DNA from: Stropharia rugosoannulata
Taxonomy: Eukaryota; Basidiomycota; Agaricomycetes; Agaricales; Strophariaceae
Length of the DNA stretch: 64,000 nt
Assembly: GCA_028532985.1 (NCBI GenBank)
Contig: JANCIK010000008.1
Location: 3,162,001 to 3,226,000, forward strand
Direction: 5' to 3'
Below are positions 44,097 to 57,300 of the stretch, piece by piece; position 1 is the first letter of the stretch; every line of letters begins with the position of its first letter. The notes under the pieces were generated by a model. It searched no databases, was not told the DNA's origin, and saw nothing but the letters and a program-made list of their open reading frames with translations. A program made the position numbers and the translations under genes.

Positions 44097-46313
44097 CATC
44101 AGGAAAATGACTTTTGTCCCCAGGGGCTTTGTATCTCCCTGGCACAGCCTTAGAGATCCTAAGGCAGCCAGGGCATGCAAAGCAGCCAGGGCCCTTAGGT
44201 GCACTCAGGGCAAGGTCCCTCTGCAAACAACCAGGTACAACTTTCCCAAGGCAATCCAGGGCAGCTCAAGGCATCCTAGGATCCACCAGATGTGCCTTGC
44301 ATCATTCAAAGATGTTTAGATATAATGCCATTTAACAAGTACTATTCAAACTTCTTATACAAAACAAGATATATATTGACTCTAACTAGACTAGATAATA
44401 CAGTATTCATGTAGATACATATAATACAACACAGTGATAGGGCGCTTATGAAGATGGTAATTCTGCTCGGAATAACGCGTTCAGGGGCTCGTTAGAAAGC
44501 CTGAATTAACGCGAAGAAGCTCCAAAAAACCGCGACGCAATTGAAGAAGTTGTTCTTGACTTAGAGCAAAATTAGTCCAAGACAGGGAGTTGGAGGAGGA
44601 CATGGCTACTCACAGGCATCCAGGAGTCTCAAAATTTGTGTAAGGAATGTGTTCAAACCCCACATAAATGGTGAATAAACATGCCAAGTTTCGAAAGCCT
44701 TAGTTGAAAATTGAAGGAGGGAGATGATATTTAAGTCTGCAATAGTAGTCATATGGTCATTAGGGACATTGGATATTGAGGGCATATTGGATGCCATAAA
44801 CTGGTCGATTAGTCGATACATATCTATAGTAAGAGACTCCAAAAAGAATTGGCCACAAATACAAACTGGAACCCAAGATATGAAGTACTTTACCTGGAGG
44901 AGGGAGGGGGAGGAGGAGCACATGGCGGATTTTTGGGTTCCAAGCAACAATATGGAGCATTTGAGGGCTCGTTAGAAAGCTACAATCAAGGTGGGTTCAT
45001 CATAGAAAGAATTAAGCAGATTGGAGACGAACCTATGTCAGAATCAATGGGACACACAGAGTGAGATCGCCCTCAAGCTTGTCAAATCGCGCAATTAATG
45101 GTACTGTTGGATGGGTATTAATAAGATGAACCAGGAAATGCAAATATCGTACTGTTTGGCCGGGTATTGACAGATATATGAGGAAAATTGCGTCCTAAGG
45201 GCACTTGACACCTATAAGATGGTACTTGGCAAGTACAGGATGGATTGGCATGATCTTGGGGATGGTTTGCAGAGGACTAAGATGGTCTTGAAGGTTCAAA
45301 AAGGATTGAGAGTAAATGTTGACAGGATCTGGAGTTATTGCACTTTCAAGCAGAGGCAGTCCAGGGGCAGGAGGAGCACATCACAGTTGGACGGCTTCCA
45401 GACGTTGGAATCAAACATTCAAGGACTCGATGGAATCCCCTAATTATCAGGAGCTCATATGTGAAAAGAACGACGCAATAAACCCAACACATACCTTTAA
45501 AATCGATAAAACATCAGAAATTGGGGGAAGGAGAGAGATATAGCCGGTTCTGGCCTTCCAGACATCCAAAATCTTTGGTCTTGGGTTCGTTAGAATCGCA
45601 TAATTGCCCACATTATGAATCTGGGGCAACTGCGGGCTCGGAAGAAATAGAAAAGAAAGAAAATGGTGATATGTTCCAATAGGGGTCCCAAAATGATCAC
45701 CAGTTTGCACATTGAATAATGGTTTGTTTGGACTGTTCTTGGGTGCATTAGAAACGTATAAACGAACTAAAGACGTACAAAAAAACTGTTTGATAATGTG
45801 CTTCACCGTTCCGATGATATAAAGCAATCTCTATCGGGATGGGCCTATTCCATCCACATTTGCCCTCCTGACATAAATCCAAGCTCTAGACCAGATCTAA
45901 CAAGGTAGCAAACACCAAGGACTGCCTGAGTAGAGTAGAGCCTAAGCATACAAGAAAAGTTGAGGAAGGGGAGTGGGGAACATGAGAGTGAAGTGCAAGT
46001 GAACTTAGAGGACTTAGTTGACTTAGGGCGATATTGGATAGGCTTACATAATCAAATTATTGCACTGTTTGAAGTACTTAAATGGGCATGTCACCCATAT
46101 AATGTGTATAATTCTAATGTTTGAAAATCAACAATGAAGGTGAGAAAAGTTGTTCAAGCTGGCTTTATTTCCCCATGTTGCATGGAAATTCAAAGCATGC
46201 CAGGGCATGCCAGGACATCTCATGACATCCTAAAGTAGTTAAAGGCCCCATCAATTGATGATCTGATCACACTTTCCTAAAGTGCCCTCCAATCAAAAGT
46301 CTTTTTCGCGATG
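44097..46313 (-). mobile_element. Element G2: 2.2-kb inverted copy of G1
   Basis: Begins CATCAGGAAAATGACTTTTG and ends AAAAGTCTTTTTCGCGATG. It is collinear (inverted) with G1 outside X1. G1 and G2 form a large imperfect palindrome around a 2-kb centre (42109-44096). A conserved frame-like segment (DLNIISLLQFSTKAF) appears in both but carries no recognisable domain. Confidence 0.65.
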
Positions 46314-46315
46314 CA

Positions 46316-47468
46316 GGTTATAAGTACACAGTTGAAGCACCTGGAATAGCTGTCAGCAGAGTACATAACAGTTACTGTCTCCCCAGCGGGTGGCAGGAGT
46401 ACAGCTGAGTGGAAACATCAAAGGTGACGAGCAGGACTGTGTGTAGATGATGCTTCAAAGAGCTTAGCAGAACACATCATAAAGGCAAGATTTGCCTAAG
46501 TCCACTCGTCAAGTGACCGTGGTGCGCATGCTGGAGCATGTGATGCCCAAGGGAATGTACAATGCACACAGCACAGGCTCCACTGGGGAACTTTGGCAGC
46601 AGTAGCCAGGCCTCGATGACCCAGAAGTAACTGCTCAGTGGAGTCTAACAGAGTCTCTCAGCAGAGGCAGGCAACACAACGGGCACAGACTGTGCTTAGC
46701 AGAGTGGTCATCAAAATGCCCAGTGGAGGCACATGTGCTCAGCAGACCTTTGGTCTGGCGTTGCTAGTATTTATTCTCCACCTAAATTAGTACACAGAGA
46801 TCATCTATATAAACTTGTAATTGTAACTACGGAAATCAAGCAATTGTCTACCCACTAGATCTGTGTGCTGGATTCTGTCCCAGGCTGTCAGCAGGCTGTG
46901 TTTAGCTTTTATTAGGGTTTTAACTGTGAAGTATTTGTGAATCATAGGAGTTTTGGATAGCTTCTGGCCACTGGGTCACTTGGAGAGCTCAGTGGGGAGT
47001 CAGTACAACCATGTACAAAAACTTGCACTGTAGTGTTTAGACAGTGAGACTGCACCGCTGGGTGAAAGACTTTGGAGAGTCTTGGATTTCTGGACTTTGG
47101 AGAGTCCATGCATTGAATGAGGTCACCGGACCCTGAAGTGCGTGCAGCGAAGCCATTTGCTAAAAACAACTTATTTCATATATCATTCGCCTAGCGCACG
47201 CCTCTGGCAACCAGACTCTATCCGAGATTTACTAGAATTAGGCCCCTCCTTACAAACAAACTTGCAGGCACTACTTGCTATTACAAAGACTAGAGGACAC
47301 GAGGTGCGCACATCGCATGCCCAGAACAGGAACCAGAGCAGAGCATAGATTATACTAGCCATTTAGTTGAGGGTGTTCACTTGATCTAAGGGATAGGATC
47401 TTGCTCCACTGGGTGTGTGTGTGTTGTGTTTCGCGATTTCGAGTCTAGCTACACAGTAGACCTCTCAA
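46316..47468 (-). repeat. Repeat X2, CpG-depleted copy of X1
   Basis: Reverse complement starts TTGAGAGGTCTACTG and ends ACTTATAACC. It lies 2 bp outside the end of G2, so X is independent of G. The CCGCTGAG motifs of X1 appear as CTGCTGAG or CCACTGAG. Confidence 0.7.
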
Positions 47469-50400
47469 TGGTAAGGGGTCCTTCAAACATGTAATCTGTG
47501 AGGGAAAATATTCAGTACCTCCTCAGAATAATGAGCTTGAGACTACCTCAAGCTCTATCTCATTTGGGTCAAAGGTGGGGACAATTGTCCTCAAATCACT
47601 GTTATGGTGCACATGAAGCATGCAAGAGAAGCCCTCTAAGTTCCAGTCTGGGACTGAGTCAGCACTTTCATCAGTGAGTTGAGCCATTTATGATTATGAG
47701 TATCATGGAGCTTGGAAAAGAGCACAGGCTGCTTTCAAGAAAGCACAGAGCACAATATACACACTACCAAAAATATCATGTGAGACTACTAGAAGGATTT
47801 GTAGCTCCTGCTCAGAGGTTCTTGCAAACAGGTGTATATACATATGTGTAGGGTAGTATATAGCCAATCTAATTAGGAGGATCAGCCTCTTGTATACCTC
47901 CAAGCCATGCAACATCAAGCCCTATCTTTTTGCAGACAAAAAATCTGTGGTCACACAGAATTTTGAAGGGTACTATTGCAATGCAGCTTTGAATAACCTT
48001 GACCAAAATAACTTCAAGTGAACTTTGTCTTAGATATGTGCACACCACAAGTGCTCCACCAGATTTGGCCAGTAGAGCAGGATCACCACCACTGTAATTA
48101 GAAAATAGTGCAAATGTCTGCAGCTCCTTGAAGCTTTGCTTGAAAGAAGTACTAAACTAAACTTCGCCAAATGATGGGACTTTAGTCTGTGAATTTCTGT
48201 AGAACTAGTATTTACATGAGTATGACAAGATGTACATAAGTTAACTGCTTCTCACCATAATATTCCTGGATATGCGGACACCACAAAGGCCCTTTGGCCC
48301 TTCTTTCTATGCAGTTTGGACATACTGAAGGTTTGGAAGACAGAGATGCACCCATTTATGGATGTAAAGATCTTTGGTGATATGAGCATTGTATTTAGAA
48401 TAGAACATTTCAATGGCTAGCCACTGTTGTCTGGAAACTTGGGAAGCTGTTGTATCTGGCATTAATAAAAAATAATGATCTTCAATGTCCAAGGTAGAGT
48501 GAGGGGGTGATGTAACTGGATCAAGATCAGGAAGTAGGGCAATAAGTGCATTTATTTGTGCCTGTCATGCACCATGTGCACCCAGGTTTGCATATGGTTG
48601 AGAGTCCTGTCTGATTTCTTCTGTCAAGTTTCTGATTGACCAGTCCATTGGCCACTGAGTATATAAGCTACCTGGCCCAAGGCGAGAAACCTTGGGAGCA
48701 AGATGAAGAAGAGCATGTATACTTTGTTGACAGAAATGTATCTGTGAGACCTTTCATTGATAATATAGCTCCTCAAACTCAGATACAAACTCATGTAGCA
48801 GCCTGTGTGCATGAAGAAGCTGTACTTTTGGAATCAAGTGCTAGTGTAGTATGTAAAAGCCAGCCACAAGTTTGCAGTAGTTCCTCCAGTATTTTGACAG
48901 AAGTAGCCCATAGAAAAAACCAGGTCCCAGACCAAAGAGGTATATGACAAACTCCCAGGCCTTGTACCCACTATTCATTTTTTCAGCAGGATTTCAGGGC
49001 AGTCTGTCAAAGGAGCCAGGTAAATAAGGTTTTGTGCTTGCTACCCACTGTCCATGAGCTTGCCAGGTGTCTACAACAAAAACAAGCCAATCCTATGTTG
49101 CTTTGTCATTGTCATCACCACATTCCAAGGTACTGTGCCATAAACCAAAGAGAAGAGATGCAATATTGAGGACAAGATGCATTAGATCTCCACCAAAACA
49201 TCTAGGCATGGGAAGAGTTTGTGGCAGTGCACTGAAAATACTAGGTTGAGAAATGCCTGTGATTAAGCAGACATGTGAATGCTCTGTAGATGACTGCACT
49301 TGCAGAAGCTGATTCAAGCTGGATAGATATTCCTCTACAGAACCTATTGGGAGATGGCATGAATTGATGTCGTCATATTGCACCCAGTAATGTTGTAATT
49401 ATCAGGCTTTAGAAGTGCTGGATAGTAGTGATTGTCACCTTTTCTTCACCTTCCTTTCACAGCACAGTATAATCAGCACCTGTATGCTCCAGAATGTCCA
49501 GTAAGTCCATTTAAATATCTAAGCCTTGGTCCATCAGCAAGTCCCAAAAGTAAAATGAGCTTTGAAAGGAAAGATCTGTTTTCAAAAGCATCCCACACAG
49601 CAAGTCCTTCCTTCATCAGAGCAGCAAGATGGTAAAGACCAGGCACTAGGAACAATTCAAGGTTTCCTGGCATGTTTGGGTCAGGAAAGAAACCACCAGG
49701 AAATATGTGGCAATTTTTGGAGCATAAATCCAGGGAAAGGTCAAGTAGAATCCATATATAGATCCAACAGTCCAAGACCTTGCTGCAGTAGAGCTGTGCT
49801 CCGTCAATTGATAGCATAAGGACCATATTGTCATCCTGAATAGTACTGGACTTGACTGCATCCAGATATTCAGTCCTGTGAAATACATCTTCATATTGCT
49901 CAAACACAATTTTCTGCTCCAGATGTTGACATGCCTTTTTGAAGAGATTGCAAATTAGATTATGGCAGTAATGCATAGCCTGTGCACCTTGTGAGGTGCA
50001 CCAAAGAGCTTGCAACTGTGGCCCAATAAGCAGTGTTGAAAACTGGTGTTGGGGAACTTTCTTGGTTCTGTTACTTGCAGCTAGCTAGTCTGGGTCATAG
50101 TGGGGCTGCAAGCAAGTGGGACAAGTATCTAGTCTCGAGAATGGTCCAGTATAAGCAATACAAGTATTTAGACACATATTGTGCATAATTGGATGGACTC
50201 CAGTTATGTCCTTAATGCTTTCCTTGACTTTGTAAAGTGATTGAAGTGGGTCATACTTGTCACCTAGCTTTCGTAACATTGCCTGGTTAAAAACATTGCA
50301 AGTTTGATTGAAAACCTCCTCAGATGCTGTTGTTGTTGCAGTAAAGAGCTCTATAGCTGTCCGAAGGGAATTTTGGTTGGTCAAGGAGAATTCCTCTGTC

Positions 50401-51141
50401 AGAGGGTTCTGCAGTCTATTGACAACTTGATCAGGTAGGCCATTGTTATCAAGTGAAGCATTTCAGACATGTTCCATAAACTACTGGACAGTTTTGAGCT
50501 TGCCAAGAGTAGCCTGTATTGGAGGCTCAATATTATTGTCAAGTTCTCTGAAGTTCACATTTGTATTGTCATCTAAAAATGGTTTGGGTCCCAATGGATC
50601 AGCAGGTTTGTGAGTCAATTAAATGCTGTCTAATGTATCCATGTCAATATTTTCATGTTGCAACTGTATTCAAAGATTAAGAGATACATAGGTAGCTCAG
50701 TAATTGTGTACATATCACTATAATCTATATACATTGTTGTCCCGGTAAGTTGGAATATGTTCAATGTCATCCAAAGCTCCTCCAATTCCTCCAAGTTCGG
50801 GATGCATAGTAGTATTGGTGTGGCATGCTACCAAGCCATTGTCCAAGTTATTTTCATTGTCCCAAGCATCTTCCATCTTTATATCATGTCAGGCTCTTGT
50901 TGGACTTTGTCAGATGCAGCCTGTGACAGGGCAGTTGGCAGATCAAGTTGGTAACTATGCAAGGCCATGTTTGACACAAGAGGTGCTGGAGTAGGAGTTG
51001 CAGTATCCTGGCCTCCACAGAATGGGGTTTCTGTGTTCAGAAAGGCAGCATACAACCCAATTGGCCTGAGGCAGTTGGTGGTATGAGCATTGTATGTAGA
51101 ATGAGTGACTATGCAAGGCTCTGTGCACCCACTGCACATGC

Positions 51142-52989
51142 ATCAGGAAAACCACTTTTTTCCAAAAAGACTTTTTTAGACATCTATGTGTCTCTTGGGA
51201 AATTTAGTGTCTTTTTGGGACATCAATATGTCTTTTGGTGAATTTTATGTCTTTTTTATACTTTTAAAGGTCTCCTAGAGACATTAGGGAAATATGTAAT
51301 TCTTTCTATGTCTTTTTAGGTCTTTTTATGTCTTTTAAAGTCTTTCAATTTTTCTAAGTATTTAAATGTATTGATGTAATTGTATAAATCTTTTTATGTC
51401 TCTGAAAGATTTTAAAAATGTCTCATAAAGTGTATTAAAAAGCTAAAAAAAGACTCAAAAAGACATTTAAAGACATAAGAACCTGGGAAAAAATTGACTT
51501 ATGAATAGCTATTGTCAACTAATACTTGTAATCTACATTGTAAATCTTATATAAAATGCATCTGAACATGACTAAATTCAATGACTTGTGATGTAATAAA
51601 TTAATGTAGTCTAGAGCATTACCATCATGTTTGACCTGTAGTTATATTATATACACAGGCATATGATGTAGGGAAAAGTATGCTGGTTTTAAGTCATGCA
51701 TGAAGCTGTTGGTTCAATTCCTGGCTAATGTAAATTATTTCCACAACATAAGTTCTTCTTCCCATTGTACCCAAGTTAATGTGATGGTTTATTTGCCATT
51801 GTATGTCTATGTAATGTGCTGACTAATATAATTACTTCATGACAAATCTTAAGTACATTTAAATATACCTAATTACTTACTTACAAATACACTTACAAAT
51901 ACAATCTAATATATGTAGTAGTGATTTGGCTAAGATGAGGTCATGTTTTTAATGTTTTTATAAAGCAAAAATGTAACATTAAAAGATATTTAGAGACATC
52001 TACAGTTATTGCACGGTCCTTGAGACACTACCATTCCTTGAGACAAATGCAAATTGCACAAGCACCTGAGAAGATATGTCTGTAATTATCCTTGTAATGT
52101 ATACATATATGCCAAGTTTACGATTCTGTAGGATTTTACATCCATCGAAAACAATTTGAGCTTAGCACTGAGGATATAGTTGGCAGACGGCCAAAAACCC
52201 AATTTTGTAGAGGCTGTCTCCACTCATTTACTGTTGTTTTTCACAATCTTTTTTCTGATATCATATGGAATTGACCCAAGGTACACTATCTATGCATTAA
52301 ATTCTTATGATGAGGGGAGAAATATACTCAAGTGGCAATCTGTCCCTCGAGCTTGAGACAATCCCTGATTTATCAGGTCATGTCACACTTTCCAAATTGA
52401 GTGCACCATCCGACTCTCCAAGTCATCTCTGAGTCAGCAATGCCTCATTGTTGCCTTGTTTTGGCTGCATTAAGCCAGTAGCCAAGCAGGAAGAGGGTGA
52501 TGATAGTGCAGAGGACGATAATCACAAGCAGCAATCTGAGGAGACAGAGGAAGAGGAAGACAAATAGATTAGATCCACAATGTTGCTGATGATTGCCAAG
52601 ACTCCCAATAGAGATCACCATCACAATGTGACGTGTCTCAAGGACTGGTGTAAGTGGTGATAAGCCAAAATCTGCATCTTTTGCTGATATCTTAAACACC
52701 ATTTCATTTTACAGCCCTAAATCAGAGAGAGAGATGTATTAGATATAGATATATGCGTATGTAAAATATTTTGAGCTATAACCAGTCGGATGTAGAAATA
52801 TAATGGTCAAAACATTTCGGCATCTCAAGGACCATGCAATTACTGTAGAGACATTATGAACACATAAAAAGACATTAAAGAGACTCCTAGAGACATAAAA
52901 AAGCCTTTAAAAGTCTCCTAGAGACCCAGGTCTCCTGGGGTCTTTTTGAGTCTTTTTAAGACTTTTTTTGAAAAAGTGTTTTTCCTGAT
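51142..52989. mobile_element. Element E: AGAC/GTCT-rich MITE containing F
   Basis: Begins ATCAGGAAAACCAC and ends TTTTTCCTGAT. It is an inverted copy of element D and, without F (843 bp plus TA), measures 1003 bp against 1007 bp for D. It interrupts the linker of the Tnp2-like gene. Confidence 0.8.
52003..52845. mobile_element. Element F: 843-bp TA-inserting MITE inside E
   Basis: The ends are CAGTTATTGCACGGTCCTTG and, reversed, CAGTAATTGCATGGTCCTTG. TA lies on both sides (52001-52002 and 52846-52847). Element D shows the empty site, a single TA in ...GACATCTAGAGACATT.... A TA duplication and CAGT ends fit a Tc1/mariner or pogo-type mover. No transposase; a minus-strand frame inside (52445-52702) has hydrophobic stretches but no recognisable domain. 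Confidence 0.9.
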
Positions 52990-53640
52990 GTGCAGAGTTG
53001 ACAGTTACAGGGGAATCATGCAGGTGTACTAGTAGATGTCTTCATGATGGAGTTTTGAGCTTGAGTAGTGCAAAGTGGGCTGGCTGGGTTCAACGAATCA
53101 GTGGATGGGAGTATGGAGACAAGCATACTAGTAACAATGGGTGTTGGACTTGGGGCAGCCTGTAGTTGCTACTAGCATGGACAGCATCAGCTAGAATATT
53201 TGAAGTGCATGCCCAGTTGTTGAATCAAATGCTTGATTGGAAAGGATTAGTTTGTGGTGGGTTTTGTTTTTGTTCACTTTGCTTTGTTACATCACATTAG
53301 GTGATGTTAGGTGATGTCAGCAGGGTTTGGCACTGTTTCCGGCATTTCTCACTGGGATTCACACTTGATGGCACAGGTTTAGATGCTGGTCCACAGTGGT
53401 AGAAATCCAGTAGTGATGTATTCTTTAGCTTTTTAGCCTGTGCATCTTGTTTTGCTGCATTTTGCTTGCAGATTTGTGATCCAACATGATTTGCCTTGAT
53501 ATTGCCTATTCCTGCAACCCCTGCCTTCTTTTTCTCACCACACTCTGGGCATTCAACATATCCATGTGCATCAATTTGCCATGCTTCAGAAGGCTTATTT
53601 TTGGCTGATTATTCATATTAGTACATGTTTACAATCATGA

Positions 53641-53954
53641 AGAGCATTCTTACCTCAGACACAGCTATGATGTATGTGCCAGACTACTGCTAAAACCAGT
53701 CTAGGTGCTTTGTAGATGCTCAAAAAATGTCTGGAGTGTGTTAAAAGCATCTTGGGAATAAATTTCAGTGCAGAATAGATATAGTTATCTTATCTTATCA
53801 CTGTTTCCAGTCGGTTTCCAGCATACATGAGGTAATGATTAGCTAATATAAATGAGCATTTGTTTGCATACTGGTTGTACTACAGTTGTGGCACATATTT
53901 GACATGTATAAATAGGTAAAAGACACATAATAGCAGTCTGGAATGTATTCTAAA
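53641..53954. other. Intergenic between Tnp2-like gene and MULE
   Basis: AT-rich sequence with no gene or repeat that I can identify. It ends at the left copy of the MULE target duplication (53955-53964). Confidence 0.4.
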
Positions 53955-54393
53955 GGTGTTTTGGAGTATAGGTCAAATCGGTGGGATGATGGATGGGATT
54001 AGAAATGGGAAGCAAGTTTTTCGGTGGGATTGTGCTTTTTGCAAATCAGTGGGATCGGGCACCATGCATATGTAAGCAAGCACCCCGCCCCGCCCTCTGC
54101 CCTGCCCATCCCAAATTAGACGTGGCTCATACTTACATCCCGCCCTTTGTTTATTTCATTTGAGCCACGTATTTTCAGCATATTCTCTACGCTCTAATAT
54201 GCCAGTGCTAAGCAAAAATATGGAATCACTTCCTACCACTTCCTATGACCATAGCCTGATATTTCTATAGTGTGTATCTACATGCCAAGCTCATCTAGCC
54301 TATCCCTCTCTATCAAGGAGCTTTGAAACTATAGAGCATTTGTAAGATAGAGTCTGCTGCTATCCCGTTATCTAACCACTAATACACCACAGG

Positions 54394-57300
54394 TTTTCCC
54401 AGATGCAGTTGCCGATAAGAAACATGATCCACACTTCAACCTCGAGAATCGGAACAACTGGATCACGGACCGTGCCCTGGCATGCTTTCGTGCATATATC
54501 TCTGAAGCCACACATTCAAAAAATGCTGCTGTATCCGAAGATCATCAATGGGAGATTGCTGAAGTTGAAGTGCTAGAGGAGTACAGAAACTTTGTACATG
54601 CAATTAGACTCGCATTATACCTGTACTCAATTATGATTGTGGCTTTAACTCAGATTCTACCCACCCAAACAGCAAGCCACCCATTTTTTGGAATAGATAA
54701 TGCAGATATATGGATCAACAATGCTGCATTTTGCCTATTCCTTCGTTATCGCAGCTCCACCATTATCTCGGCTAAAGATGAGAAGATGTCAGCAAAGGCA
54801 GAAATCAAATCAGAGCCATCTGAAAATGTGCTAGGAAAACGCAGGGCTCGTTCAAATACACCTATCAACAATTCTGTTATTAGCATCTCATCTGACTCAG
54901 ATGATTCAAGAGTGCCTGTGAAGCGACCAAAGAGATTGAGTCGTCCATCCATCCCACGACCAAAAGCAGATCCTAAAAGGGCAATAAAGATCACAAAAAA
55001 GGATTCTGTTGAGTGGATAATCTCTCTTAACCAAATTCCGACTCTTTGGGATGTCTCGAGAACCCCAACTGCTTATCTCATTGATCTTTCCGACGACAAC
55101 TCATTAGATTTGTCCAAGAGCATTATTTCTATGATTAGACATGATGTGAGCCTCGTCGAAACTTTCGTTACTTCCTCATTAGCTTACTCATTTTTCAGGA
55201 GCAGTCATCATGGTCAGGCTCTAGTGGACATGCTAAAGGAGATGCAATTGTTATTAATCACTTTGGAGATGGTGGTGTTCTCTGTCGTCGAGCACATTAT
55301 AAATGCAATAGTGTCAAAGTCTGCGAGTACTTTGACCGGAAGTTACTAGATGGGTTTGAGGGATGGGAGCGAGATGATAGCGAGATGAAACCTTTCTGGC
55401 TGCTTGAGCTCGATGGGAACGAGAGGGAGTTCTCTGATCCAAATGGTCCTCTATCTCGGTATGTTGCACTCTTTATTTCGTTGTTCTTGTTGCTAAATGA
55501 CCCTTCAATTAGATTTTACATGCGCATACTTGCAACAAAGTGTCAGTTGTCTTCCTGCAACAGAAAACCAATTGTTTGTGAATATAGCAATGTGAGTTGT
55601 GTATATATATTTTTACGTGCCAGTTATTCATAATCTGGGCTAGAAGCCATCAGACAGTCAATCAAGATTTGTCGGCTGCACTGGTTTTCGCAAAGGCGAT
55701 GGTTACACCCACTGTTACCTTACAATTGACCGCGGCTTGGATCCCAATGATGTGGATTACATGATAAAGCATGATGGTTGACTTCCTGCCCCACGTGAAG
55801 ATGTAGCCGTGACTAAACAGGGTTCAAGCGCGTGTAGCCTAGTCCTTCATCCACGCAGCCACAAGTCTGTTTGCCGTGAGTTTCTGAGATACTCTACTTC
55901 AAGTTGGTTAATGTCAACTAAAAATATATTCTCTCCTTCAGCCATAGCACATAACATCGATGGTGAAATTAAGCAAGGCAGTATCAAGCCTTACAATCCA
56001 TGTGGCTCGCAAATTGTCATATTTGAGCCACTCGACACAACTATTCGGAAGGCTATTGTAATCCCTTGCAATCCGCACAACCACCCATGGCACCCACATG
56101 CAAAACCAACAGCACGAGAAAAGGCATTTGTAAAGACCGCCAGTGAAGCTAGTGGGAAAACAGGGATATCAGCAAAGAAACTCCGAACTAGCACGACCAC
56201 TGCTGCTCTCCTGGATACTGGAGCATCATGGGAATCGCAAAATCCAGGAATGGTTGATGATCAGCGTGTTTGAAAGTACTTAAAGAGTCTAAATGTCCAG
56301 AAATTCCCTCATGGACTGGAGTGGCCAGGTACGTTCTCTGTAGCTCAATATTCATCACATTGCTGAACCTGTATCCAGGTGTAATGCATTACATGAACAC
56401 TGTGCAAGAGAAACTGCCTAGCGAAGAGAGATATATACATACCATCGTCACTAAGGCGGATGTTCGCCTTATTGTCACTATGCATCCTCAAATTGCTAAA
56501 TATATACACACAGTTCGATTCTTAGCTATTGATTACATGTTCAAGCGGGTGCGTGGTGATATGAACGAATGGGAAGTGGCAGGGAACATAGACCGTTACA
56601 AAACACGTACGTTGCATATTGTATCGTGAGCTGAAACCATATTAATGATTAATCTATACAGGTGTTACATTTGCAAGTCTTTACTGTAACAAGGCTACTC
56701 GAGACGCATTCAGAATTATCTTTCAAGAGTTTTTCGATGTCATTAAGTGCATAACAGGAAGAGAACTTGAGTTGCACGTGTTTAACACTGATGCTAAGCT
56801 ACATGCTCTTTTATTTGATGCCGAAGCGGCCCAGATGCAGGCATGCAGCGACGTTCTTTTAGCAATGAATATACCCAACATATCCAGTATTGTAACACAG
56901 GATCCGCAAGTAATGGTACAATATGTTGCAAAGACATGTCTTCAACACTTTTTACGGTATGTCATTACCACGACGTCCTCACTAGTTTATGTAATTTAAT
57001 TAATCGCACCCATTAGAAACATTGACGAGCTTCCAAAGAATGTTCCCTGGGATGTTATCAATTATCTCAAAGAGTTTCCTAAGCTTGAGTCGAATGAAGA
57101 TATCAAAGCATGGCACCATTTTTGTTGCAATACAGAACATGTGCCAGTCAAAAGTACGTCAATTGTGTGTGGCTTAGAATTATCACTGATATAGAGGTGT
57201 CATTAGACTGGTATAATCAGAAACTTATGTACCCTTGGTATCTTCCATCTGTTAACCAGTTCTTATCCCCTATGAAAGAATGGGAAGTGGCAGGGAACAT

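Larger units (their letters stand above)
47469..53640 (-). pseudogene. Tnp2-like CACTA transposase, split by element E
   Basis: The N-terminal exon on the minus strand (about 53620-53320) encodes a zinc finger (YVECPECGEKKKAGVAGIG then NHVGSQICKQNAAKQ) and a linker (LKNTSLLDFYHCGPASKPVP). Element E interrupts the linker region. The core follows at 50384 and below: VKESIKDITGVHPIMHNMCL, GPFSRLDTCPTCLQPHYDP, LWCTSQGAQAMHYCHNL, YLDAVKSSTIQDDNMVLMLS then IDGAQLYCSKVLDCWIYIWI, PGGFFPDPNMPGNLELFLVP, PRCFGGDLMHLVLNIA and SGYKAWEFVIYLFGLGPGFF. Frames shift and stops are frequent, especially 3' of 48300. The end near 47700 is approximate. Tnp2 proteins mobilise CACTA (En/Spm) transposons. No CACTA termini were located. 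Confidence 0.82.

Noticed and set aside
52445..52702. Hydrophobic 85-residue frame inside element F
   Set aside because: No recognisable family; F is a small non-autonomous element and the frame is likely chance.
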